Under the pieces are notes generated by a model that had not been told where the DNA came from, made no database searches, and saw only the letters and a program-made list of their open reading frames with translations. From the NCBI GenBank assembly GCA_934277615.1, contig CAKQUV010000001.1, forward strand, positions 1-64,000: 64,000 bases of DNA. Direction: 5' to 3'. The DNA comes from an uncultured Clostridia bacterium (GTDB taxonomy: Bacteria; Bacillota; Clostridia; Christensenellales; CAG-917). How positions within the stretch are numbered: the stretch's first letter is position 1; each line of letters opens with the position of its first letter. This document shows positions 50,701 through 62,700 of the stretch, piece by piece. Position numbers and translations under genes: made by a program.

Positions 50701-53700
50701 ACCCAAAGTTCTCTGTCAAGATAGTTTGCGTCGGTGTGCAAGAACGTATCGACCACAATCGCGCGATATGCGTAATCGGAGATGAACAAGACTGTTCTGT
50801 CGCCGACTGCGATGTCGATTGTGCCGCTTTCGGTCATCATATCTGCGCCGCCCGGGTAGGTGTAAGTTACGTTAATCGTATACTTTCTACCAAAGTATTT
50901 GCTGATGTTGGCGTAGAAGTCTGCGTCGCTCTTGAGGTTTTCGGGATCAATATCTGCGAGCGAGTACGTTACGATGACTTTTGCGTTGAGCGCGCTGCCC
51001 TTCGTCAAGATGATTCTGTCTTCGCCGGAACGGAAGAAGTTGCCTTGTTGCCAGAACGGATCGAAGGCGTACGGCGTGCCGTCGTAATCTGCAAGCTTGT
51101 CAATGCTCTCGCCCACCACTTTGACGGTTGCCGTTACCGTGGAGGTGAGCCATCTGCTTGCGATTGTGAGTGTCATGTCGCCGTTGAAGCCTGCTTCCTT
51201 GGTGTAGGAATCGCTCCATGCGAGCGCAACGTCTATCTTTTCGCCGCCGACGTTGACTGCGCTTGTTCTCGGCAAGCCGAGGAAGAATGCCGCGCCTTCA
51301 CGTGTGATGCTGAATCCGTCCGCATAGTTGCCGTCGATGCCGTCAAGCGTGAAGTTGTTGTCGATGTCGAACGTGAACGCTTGATATGCAGGCGCCAACG
51401 TGCCGTCCGAGCTCTCGCTGAACGCTGCGACGTATGCGGTTCTCGTGAACTTGCCCGCTTTGATTTCTTCTGCAGTCGGCATTGACTTGTCAACCCACTT
51501 GAGCGGTACGTTGGTGAACGTTTGCTCGCCCTTGGTAACGGTTGCGGTCGTTGCGAACTCGAATGACGAGAATACACTGTAAGTGGACGCTTGTCTGTCG
51601 GGCGCTATATTGATGTTTGTATCACAATTGTCAAGGTACACTTTTGCACTCAACGTACCCGTTTCGGGGTATCTTACGGAGAGGCCGTCGAAGAAGTAGT
51701 AGTTGCGTACGACGTAAATGCCGTTTTCGTCCTTGCGTACTTCGTCTTTATTCGGTGAGGACGTGTCTGTCCAGAACACCTCTGTGTCGAATGCCTTTGC
51801 GCCTTCTTTGACTTTAACTGTCGCCAACGTCGGCAATTGCCATCCGTTCATGACGTCGTAAGTGAGCGTCAATTCGTTTGCGACGTTGCCGTTTTGCGTG
51901 AGCGAGCCGTTCTTGAAGGAAACGGTTTGTACGCTGTAGTCGGGGATATTGATTTCAATCGGAATCATATCGTTGTTGCCGATGACAGCATAGGCTCTTG
52001 TTTGTCTGCCGTTTGCCGTAACAGCGTCGAGCTTGGTCGTCCAGCCTTGTACGTATGCAAGGTAGGAGTCGCCCTTCTCGCCTGCGGTGAGCGCCACGTA
52101 AGACTTCTTGGCAATCTCGTACTTGTAATCGCCGTTGTCGTCTTGCGTGAACGTGTAGCGCGTTGCACTGTCGGAAGCGGACGCAAGAACGTACTTGCCG
52201 CTTTCCGCATCGTACTTGTATTCGCCGTTTGCGTCTTCGGCGACAGTAAAGCGTTTGCCGGAATACGTGCCTTTCTTGAGGTTGACGAGCACTATCGTGC
52301 CGTTGATATCACCCCAAGCACCCGTCTTGAAGTACTTGTCGGGATTGGTTGCGAATTCAAGCGGATCGATACCGAACGCCTCGCCTTCGACGGACTTGTG
52401 CGTTTGTCCGTAAACGGTGCCCGTATAGTACGCCTTGTCGGTGAGTTTGTCTTTGATTTCCGCACGTTCTTCATCGGTCAACTTGTTGATATCGCCGATT
52501 TGCTCGTCTTTATCGTAGAAGAAGTTGACGGACAAGATGGATTGTTGCTCGACGTTGAGTTTGAGCGTAATCGTCTGCGCTTTATAGACTTTGTTGCCGT
52601 CCTCGTCCTTGGTGCCTGTATCTACAAGACCGAGAGGCTTGTCAAAGTCGGGCTCGCCGTTTTCGTTCTTCTCATAGACGTATGCTTGCACTTGCGCGTA
52701 AATCGTGCCGCCGGAATAGATGTTTTGATCCGTCTTGAGCGACGTGCACTTTGCGTTGGTGTAGTATGCGACCGTTGACCAGTCGGGATACATCGTGTGC
52801 TTGGTGCTTGTGCCGAACGATACGTCAAAGGACTTGTATGATTCGCCATTGTGCCACGTCGGATTGAACGTGTCTTCGTGAGCAACGTCGACGTTGTAAA
52901 TTGTCGGCGCGGTTGTGCTTACCGTGATGGGTACGTAAACCACTTGCTTGCCGCTGAACTCCGTGCCGATTGTGAGCTGTGCATAGAGCGGATAATCAGT
53001 CGCTTTGTAGCCCTCGAACGTGAGGTCGTTTGCGCCGATCTTATAGCCGCCCTCGCTGCCGTCTGCAACTACGTAGTTGTCGCCGATCTTGACAAACGGC
53101 GCTTTGACGGAGAGTTTGTCGCCGACAGGAAGTTTTGTGGAGGTTTCCGCGCCCTCAAAGTTGATATCGAGCATTGCGCCGAGTGCGTCTGCGGTGATTG
53201 TTCTTGCCGAGTATGCGTCGAACGTCAATGCGGTGTTGAGCGACGAATACACGCTGCCCTTGACGACAATCTTGACGTTGACTTCTTGCGCATACGTGCC
53301 TTCATAAGTTACGTCGCTTCCCACAAAGCCCGACTTGTCGGTAACAAGACCTTCCTTGGTTACCGTCGAGGAAATGCTGAATCTGTTTCCGCCGACTTTT
53401 GCCTTGACGGTTGCGGTGAGTCCTTTGTAGTAATCGATGCTGCCGTCCGCATTGGTGATTGACTTAAGCGCCTCGGTGAGTGCCGAGAGATCCCATTCGA
53501 GATCCATCTTGGGCGTATTTGCGCCTGCGACGTACTTGACTGTCGCTTGGTTGAATGAGTTGAGATAGCCGACAAGGTCTGCCGTCGTAAGGTTCAACGC
53601 GTCGATGTTGAGAACGGTTGTATAGTTGCCCTTCTTGTCGCTTTCGCTTGACAAGTTGACGGGGTTGCCGTTCTTGTCCGTCATTGCGGTGAGTCTTGAA

Positions 53701-56700
53701 ATCTTGTAGTTCTTTGCAGTGATTTCAAGAGAGTTCTTTACGGTGTTGCTGCTGCCCCATTGATAGGAGTAGCCGACCTTGATACTGTTGGTTACGGAGC
53801 CGTCTTTCCACGTCGTGGAGCCTTGCCAATCGTACTCGAAATCCTTGGTATCCCACGTGATGACGCCTGCCGGGAAGTTTCTTCCTTGCGGCATCTTGGA
53901 CATATCCATCACGTAATAGGTGATTTCGCCTTCTTTGACGGTTTGCAACTTGTCGCCGTTCTTGACAAGACCTGCTACGTACGCGGGTACAATCTTATAC
54001 TTGTTGCCGTCTTTGTTGACTTCTTCGCCTGCAAGTTGCTTGTATCCGTTGCCGTCCTTGATGACTGCGTACATCGTGTTGCCTTGCTCGTCGGTGATAA
54101 CCGTGCCGAAGGTGTAGGTGCCGCGTGCAAACGAGATTTGTACGAGGTTTGGCAACTCGGATCTGAACGTCTTGCTTTGACTATCGATGTCGAGCGTGAT
54201 GTTCTTTCTCTGGAACTTACCTGTATTGGCGTTGTAATCGTACGCTTTGATATCCGTTTGTTCATAATCGTTGGTTACGTACACGGGGATTGCGTACAAA
54301 ACGACGTTGAGCGCATAGCCATAGACGTAACCTGCAAAGCGTTTGCCGTCTTTATCAGTCGAGTTTGCCGCAGTGAGGTCAACAGACGCCGCATCCCAGA
54401 CGATATATGCGCCGGTTGCGTCGTGATACGGACTGCTCGAATTGTAGTTGCTAACGGGCTTGTCGCCGTTCTTCATTGCAAATTTAACATCTGCTTTTTG
54501 CGGGAAGTATTCTCCGTTGAAGAAGTAGCTGTCGCGCAATTGAATGGGTTTCTCGCCTTTGGTTTTGTAATAAGCCGTACCCATACGAGTTGCAGGATCG
54601 GTGATTACAATCTCCGTCGGCACTTCCGGATCGCCGATAACGCTTGCGCTGTCTGCATCGTCAAACGTCAACATACCAGTCGTGTAACTTGCGTCCGTGG
54701 TGCTGTAAGGCGTAATGCGGAGCATGAAGAAATCCCAAACGTCGCTCGGCAAGTCTTTTCCGTTGCTTACGTCGGACGTAATGGTCGTGTTGCTTGCGGC
54801 GTTGCCGTTTGCCTTGTTGTATCTCATCGAAGTGCCTGCGCCCGCTTTCTCGCCGTTGACCATAATCTCGATTGCTTGGATACCCGGTTGCATAGTCTTA
54901 CCGCTGCATCCGTATTCCGCCGGATTGGGATTGAGGTCGATGTAAACGTTGATGGACGGATCTATAACGCCGCTTGCAAACGGAATCGGGAGAATGCCGC
55001 CGATGAGGTTCATAAGGTCGAGCAGCGTAGCGCCTGCAAGATTCTTAACGGTACCAAACGATACGCTGATTGTATCTTTGATTGCCGGCAATGCGATACA
55101 GTTGATTATCCACTTGACGAGAGTCAACGGGAAGGATCTTGCAACCTTGTCAACGTAGTTGACTTTTTCTTGCGTGGTTGCGTTTCTCTTCACAAGTTCG
55201 TCAAGTCCGGTGAAGAAGTTCTTGTACTCGTTGGTCGTGCCGATACCGTCGATTGATGCATCTTTGGGTTTTTCGCCTGCCTTCGCAACGTCTACGATGT
55301 ACGGTTCTTTATCATCGCCGATTGCTTTCATCAAGTTCATAACAATACAATCGACCATGAGTATCAACTCGTTGTAAGCGTCTTTGTCAAGCGTGATCTT
55401 TGCCGAGATCTTGCCCGCGCCGTTGCTCATCTCTTGTGCCCCCGCAAAGTACGGCCAGTACTCGTAGTTGTTGAAGAGGTTGAGGTCAACGCTCTTGATA
55501 AGGCCGGACAAATTGGGCGTGTAGGAATATGAGCCGTCTGCCTGCCAACCTGTCTTGATATTGGCAAGATTCTTGTCGTTTGCGGTGGTTGCCGCAGACG
55601 GATACGTGTAGCTTTCGTCATCGCCGTCCGTTCCGCTGACAAGTCCGAGCAACGGGTCGCTGCCCATCAAGCTGCCGACATCTATACAATCGAAGAAGCT
55701 GACGAGTGCTTGCGCAACCTTGATAAGCGCGCCCTTGAGCGAGAGGTTGGTGATGAACGCATTGTTGCCGCCGACGATTGCGGTAAGACCTGTCGTTGCA
55801 CGAGAACTGGAAAGTGCAAATCTCAAGTTGTACTTCTCGCCCGAATTCTTTTCGTCTTTGGTCGTATCGGACAAGTTGGTGTACGTGAGCACTTTTCTGC
55901 CGTCGAGGACAATGTTGGAACCGACGTTCTTTGCGGCAACGTTGCCGTCGAGAACGGCTTGCCACACTTTGTTCTGGATGTTGATATTAAGACCGGGCTT
56001 GAGACTGTCGATGACGTTTTGGACAAGCGACATCAAGCCGGACGTCTTTGAGAACGTCAAGCCTGCGTAACCTGTCTTGACAGATTCGATTGCCTCTTTG
56101 GTCTTGAACACTTCTTCTCTGAAGGCAAGGTTGAGGTCGGTTACGGAAATCGTTGCGCCTGTGCCTACGCTGTCGAGAACTGCGTCTATTGTAAGACCTT
56201 TGAGCCCATTGGTGGTCGTTGCAACATCGAGAGATACCGATTGAATGGGCGGCAATTCGATGCCGAGGTTGACTTTTAGCATTCCGAGGAGCGTCGTGAT
56301 GAACGCCTTGTCGAACGTCACGCCGAGACTGCCGTTTTCGATTTCAACCGTGAGGTTGAGCGCTTCACCGTCTGCAGTGGATGCGCCGGTGTCCGTAGCC
56401 GAAGCCGTGCTGTCTGCACTGCTAATTGCGTCGAGGCTGACCTTTTGATACGGATATGCGCCGAGCAAACCGCTTATGCCTTGGAACTTGATCTTGCCCA
56501 GTCCCAAACCGCTTGCGTCAATGTAAATCGCGTCGGAGAACGCCGTGCCGTCCTCATCGGTCAATTCCCAGTCTTCTCTGCCCGGAGTGGTGCTCTTCAT
56601 AAGTTTGGAAGAGCCGAGATAGTAGAGGCTGAGGAATTGCTTGTTGAGCGCGCTGATTTGGACGGAGATATCGCTGTAGAGGATACCGCCGATACCGTAT

Positions 56701-59700
56701 GCCAAAATCGCGCCGAGATTGATGTTTGCTTTGAGCAAAATCTCGAGGTTGATATTTTCGCTCGCCATAGTAATGTTGAGGTCTGCCATGATGAACTTGT
56801 ATTCACCCGTGCCGTCCTCTACGTAATCGTATGCGCGAGTCGTTGAATTGTACTTGTAAGTCTTGCTGCCTGCTTTTGCCTTCTCTGCGTCGGTCATTTC
56901 AGAGATCTTCTTGAACTCGCCGAGCAAGGACGTGCCGTCGAGCAATCCTGCGACGAGATCTCTCGTCCATTGTGCGAGAGAGAGAGCGTATTTCGGATTG
57001 CCGGGCTTGAGATTGTCGGACGTCATTACGACCGTAATCTTGGTGCTCAAGCCGATTGTCGGCAATTTGAGGCTGCTGAGATCGATGCTGCCGCCGTTGA
57101 TAAGCGAATTGAGGTCGAGAGCAAGGATAGGCTCGCCAAACTCGCCGTTTGCAATGCTTTGAGCAAGACCGTACTTGCTTGTTTCGCTTGTGATGGACGT
57201 GATCGTCTTGCTTATCGTTGCAGCAGGAATGTCAATGCAGAAGTACAAGCCCTCGCTGAAGCGCACGTTGACGCTCGTCTTTGTGGAACTCGGAACATAC
57301 TTGTATGTGCCGTTTTCGTCATAGACATAGTTGTTGCCTTCTTGTCTGAATCTTGCGCCCTTGTAGGTCGTCATTTCTTCTGCTGTGAGCGCGACGTATT
57401 TACGAGTTTCGCCTCTGATGAGAATGTCGCCGATGTCGGAGAGCAAGTCTTGACTGTAATCGAGACCGCGAATTTTCATTATCTTGCGATAGATGACGTT
57501 GATAAGGTCCGCATTGAGTTGCAATAAGAACTTTTGCGGATTGGCCATAATCATAAAGTACGCGTAGTCTCTCATCGTTTGCTTGATCTTTTCGATGTCG
57601 CTTGCGTCGGAAGTGCTTGCGTCGGAAGAAGTGCCTGCTTCACCGTCGATGTACTTGCCTAGCAATCCGTAGATCAAGCCCGTCTTTCCGCTGAGGTTGA
57701 GACCGTCTACGCAAATCTTTGCCGTTTCGCCGAGTATGCCTTGCAAATCGACATAAAGCTTATCGTCTACGAGATACAAGCCGAGCAACGTGGTTTCACC
57801 GTCTTTAACGGTGTTTCTTCTGAGTCTTACCGCAAGTTCGACCGTCCAGTTCTCGAGATCGACGTTTGCCGTGAGGTTGAGCTTGAGGAACGCGCCGCTG
57901 TCGTTGCCGATTGCATTCTTGATGGCAAGTTGCAACGTGGAGCCCGAAATTGCACTGTTCGGATTGATAAGACCGAGGATGAGGTCAAGTATTCTGCTCA
58001 AATCGATAACGTCGCCTTCGCCTTTCTTGCCGCTGCCGTACAAGGATACGTCAATGGTCAGATCGAGGCTGAGTTTTGCGTTGTCGATGCTTACGTATTG
58101 GTTGTAAGAGGCGTTGCCGTTTTCGTCACGGATGATGTTGCCTTCGTCATCTCTCTCCGCCATCTTCTCGTCTTTGTCGACGGAGAAGTCTTTGTTGACT
58201 CTTGCATAGAGTTTGCCGAGAGAAATCGCAATGCGGAAGTCGCCTTGTTTGAGGTAAATACCTTTTGCGTTGTCTTTGACAAATTCGCCAGTCGTCGCGT
58301 CGTACGAATATCTCTCGCCCGTCCATTGCGGGAATGCGTAAGAGATGAGAGCGTATTCGTCTGTGGAGACAAGCACGTAGTTGTCTTCGGAGAAGGAAGT
58401 TGCTTGCGTGTAGTTTTCGCCGTCTTTCGTGACGAACGTGGTCATACCGTCCGTCCAAGTCGTGCCTACACCTTGTTTGATACGGCTTCCGCCCACACCA
58501 TATTGTTTGTTGTAGTCTTTGACGCCGAGATAGAACGTCGTGCCGACCTTGAATCCGAGGTTGATATCGACGCTGGGTTGATTGCCGTAGAAGTTGATGG
58601 TGATACCGCTGGTGTCCTTATCGTTGGTTGTGTAAAGTTTGGGCAAGAATTGTCCGATACCCGCAAGCAACGCACTGTCGCTATCCGCGAGCATACCGAT
58701 AAGGTCTGCGATAAGAGTTTCGTTGAAACCGATCGTGACAAAGTCGTTTGCAATGAGCAATCTGCCGAGGACGATGTTGATAATGCTCCAAATATTTGCA
58801 GGCAAGATACCCGTATTGTCGTTCTCTTCATCCGCCGCCGTAGAAGCGAGGGACGCACTGCCACCCGAAAGCAACGCGCCGAGGTCGAGACCGTTGATTA
58901 CGCCGTAGGAGAAGAAGTCGCCCCAACCGACGATTTCACCGATTTCGTGTACGTCGATGTTGAGATAGAGTTTGCCTTTTCTTACTTCTACCCACAAGTA
59001 ACCCTTGGGTGCGTTTTCGCCGTGGTAGTTGGTGGCATAAGTGAGTTCGAGATACACTTTTGCGCCTTCCAACACGTCGAGGATGGTTGCGGTGGTGTCG
59101 CCTGCAATCATTCTGAACAAGCCGCCCGTTTGCAACATCACCTTGAGGTCGAGATCAAGACCGATTGTGCTCGTGAAGGACGAATAGTAGTCGGTCAACG
59201 ACGATGCGATGAAGTACAGATAATCGCAGATAGACTCGTCGCCGATGAATTTCGTGAGTTGGTACGTCCAGTTGATGATGTCGGAAAGTTTCATTCCGAG
59301 GCTCAAAGACGCGCCGATTTCGAGGCTCTTGAGGCTGCCGAGCATGGACGCGATATTCAATTCCGCGCCGCCGATGAGGTCGCCCAAGTTGATATCGACC
59401 GCTTTGACGTAGTTGGTGAAGTCGGACGTTACTTTGTACGCCTTTACAGGTGCGTTGGGATAGAAGTATTGTACGCCGCTATCGAGTGCGTCGCCGACTT
59501 TGACGTTTGCCTTGTCATAGCCGCCCTTTGCGTTCTTCACATAGAGTTCGCCGCTGTATGCTGCGCCCGTTCTGATAACTTTTGCGCCGTCAGTGTATTC
59601 GGTGAATCCGTCCGCCTCGTACATATCCGTGTAGCCGTTCTTATCCGGATCGATCGGGTAATACGTCTTGCCGTCAAAGGTTATCGCTCTTGCGATTTCG

Positions 59701-62700
59701 TTTGCGTTTGCATTGTACGTGCCTTCGAGTGCGTATTGCAAGTTGCCCGAGCCCGTGAAGCCTTGGATTTGAGATTTGTTGACTCTTACGTAGTTTGCGT
59801 CTTGGTCAATCACGTAAAGCGTGCCGTTGAACGCCGCAAATTGCTTGCTGAGTGCAAGATATCTGTATTCACTGCTCGTGAGGTTGTTGAGTTTCTCTTG
59901 GACAAGCACGTATTGACCGTTGATATCGGTGTATACGACGCTTTGATATTCCGTCTTATACGGAGAGCCGAGAGAGTATCTTCTGTTTTCCGTGATCTCT
60001 TCGATAACGGTGTCGGCACGCATAAATCTGTCTTCCGGACCGTAATTCACGTTGCCTGCTTTGTAGAGCGCGTATCCGCCGTTTTCTTTGGCTTGCACGT
60101 CGTAAGTGCCGTCGGCCTTTGCCGTCAACGCATATCCGCCGTCTGCTTTGGCGTAATAGTCGTTGCCGTCTGCGCCTCTATAAAGTTTGATATAGTCTTT
60201 CTCGTCGAAGTTTCTGCCGTAATAATTGTCGTAATTCGCATTGGAATTGTCACGGTAGAAGTTGGCGTAATAAAAGATATAATCCGAGCCTTGTTGACGT
60301 GCGAGGATATCTTCTTTTCTGCCGAATTCGATTGAAGAGGACTTGCCTCTCTCACCGTTGAGACCTTGAATATTGAGTCCGAGATTGACAACAGGAATAT
60401 CGCCTTGTTCGTTGAACAAGATTGCGCCTATCGTCAGGTCGTACGGATTGAGGTTTTGTTTTACGTAGACTTTGAGGTTGGGAAGCATATCCGCGAGACT
60501 TGCGTTGTCGGGCAACAATTCTCTGATAAGAACCTTTGCAAAGCCGGAGGTCACGTTGATTGCGATTGCGTTTGTGAAGAAGTTGAGATACAAACTTACC
60601 GCGTCCGAACCTTGCTTGTCGGGATTGTACTTATCTGTATTGTCGTCCGCCGTCGATGCGTCTGCGTCGTTGTTGAGACCTGCCACGAGTCCTGTGAGCA
60701 ATGATTCGAGTGAATGCTGGCTCATATCGACGTAGAGTTTTGCGTCTTTGCCGAGCAATGCTTCGAGGTCGAGATACAAGCCTGCTTTGCCCGTCTCTTG
60801 GTCGTTGTTGTAGTAGATACCGAGAATGTGAGGTTTGGTGCCGTCAAGCAACTTGCCTTCGTAATTCTTGTTATCTCTGTCTTCGGAGGATACGTATCCG
60901 CCGTTTTCGAGTTTGTCGTTTTGTTCGCCCCAAATATCGATTGCAACGTCAAGGTCGCGGATATCGATACCGAAGGACGGCAAAATGTAGAGTTTGAAGC
61001 CGAGGTTGAGGCGCAACGTGAAGTAGATGTTGAACGTCATATCCTCGGTTACTTGGAACTTGCCCTTCAAGTTGCCGAGCAATGAGCCGAGCACGTCGCC
61101 GAGAGCCTCGTTGATGCCTTCATAACTGCTGCCGAGAGCGCTGTTTACCCAGACGTAGAGTTGTTTTGCTTCTCTGAGTTTTGTGATTTCGTCCGTGTCG
61201 GTAACTTGTACGTAGTCGCCGTGATACTTCTTGTAAGCGATATTCTTGAGGACAGCCATATCGATGTCCGCATTCTTGTCGCCTGTGGGATTATTGAGCG
61301 AGTTGTAAACTTGCTTGTAATCGCCGTATGAGAAGTAAATCTTGCCTGCTTGCAAGAAGAGGCTTCCTCTCAACGCCAAGGACAAATAGTAGAAGTCCTC
61401 GGTGTCCACGTACTCTTTGTATTCGTAATCGGCGTAATTCTCGTCATTCTTGAAGTCGGGCGGCAAGATGTTGCTGTCTTGTTGCACTTTGAGCCAGTAG
61501 CTACTCTTGTCGTCGTCGTACTTCTTGAGTTGTTCGTTGACTTCCGCCTCGCTCATGCCGCTTGCAAGGAGTTGCTTGCGCAAATCGGAGATGAGAACCT
61601 TCTTTTGCGTGTTGTACTTCTCTTGCTTGTAGATGAACGTTCTTTGAATTTCCGTATAGGAAATGCCCGTCGAAACGTAGTACACTTTGCCTTCCGCAAT
61701 GCCCTTGAGGTAGTCGGGGAATAATGCGCCGTCCTTGGTGGCAAGCTCAAACTTGTTGGTGCTTGCGTCCTTGACGTACAAAGTGGTGTCGTCGATTACG
61801 TAATAGTTGTTCTTGTACTCGTAATAACGCGGCGAAGCGAGATATTTTTCTGCGCTGAAGTCGCCTTTTGCGTCGTCGTAATCGAGTTCCCAACTGTCAA
61901 AGCCGTCCGCTTCCTTGTCGACGCTGGTGTAGATAATCTCGTCGGTGTCGATATAGCGTGCGCCCTCTGCCGGGTTGGTGATGTAATAAGGAGCATTCTC
62001 TGCGTCTGCGCCCGTAACGTAATGGAATTTGGTTACTCCGAGCTTGGGTGCGAGGATGCTGAGCGATACTTCGTAATCCCACAAATAGAGGTTGATTGAG
62101 AGGAACGCGTTGCGTGCTTCGAGCGGTTTGACAATGCTGTAGGCGCTGTCATTCGCTACGGTGTACTTATTGTTTGCCTCGTCGTACACGTACAATTCGG
62201 GGATAGAAACGCCGTAGTCTTTTCTCATATCGGCGTTCTTAACGCTGCTGTTGATTTGAGATTGATTTGCTTCCGCATACGGGATGTAAGTGCCTGCGAC
62301 TTGGATGTACGTCGTCACCATGGTGATGTCGTAGTACTTCTTGGTGCCTGCGTTTACAAGTTTGTCGTATGCCTCGCGATCGACAGCGGACATATCGGAT
62401 TTTTGTACGTATGCGCCGTCCTCGTCGAGATAGTACAAGCCCATGCTTGCATTGCCATATTCCTCAATTCTGAAGAGGTTTCTGGAGCGTTCGAGCTTGC
62501 CGACCAATTCTTTGCGCGCTTTGATGTAGGCGGGCGTCGTGTGGTCGGTCATATCCTTGACTTCCTCTTTGAACGCATTGATGACGTCTGCTCTGTACTC
62601 GTAAGAATATCTTGTATTGTCCGTATAGAGCGTAACCGCAGGTTTGTTGCGGAATTCGCTGTCGTCGAATTGGATTGCGTCCTCACCCATGAGGAGAGTA

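Noticed and set aside
57741..60335. 864-codon + strand open frame opposite the giant gene, with others at 48498-49742, 50031-51485 and 53760-55256
   Set aside because: They lie antisense to a continuous minus-strand gene whose codon bias leaves the opposite frame open; the products are Cys/Val/Arg-rich with no domain, and no ribosome-binding sites were seen.
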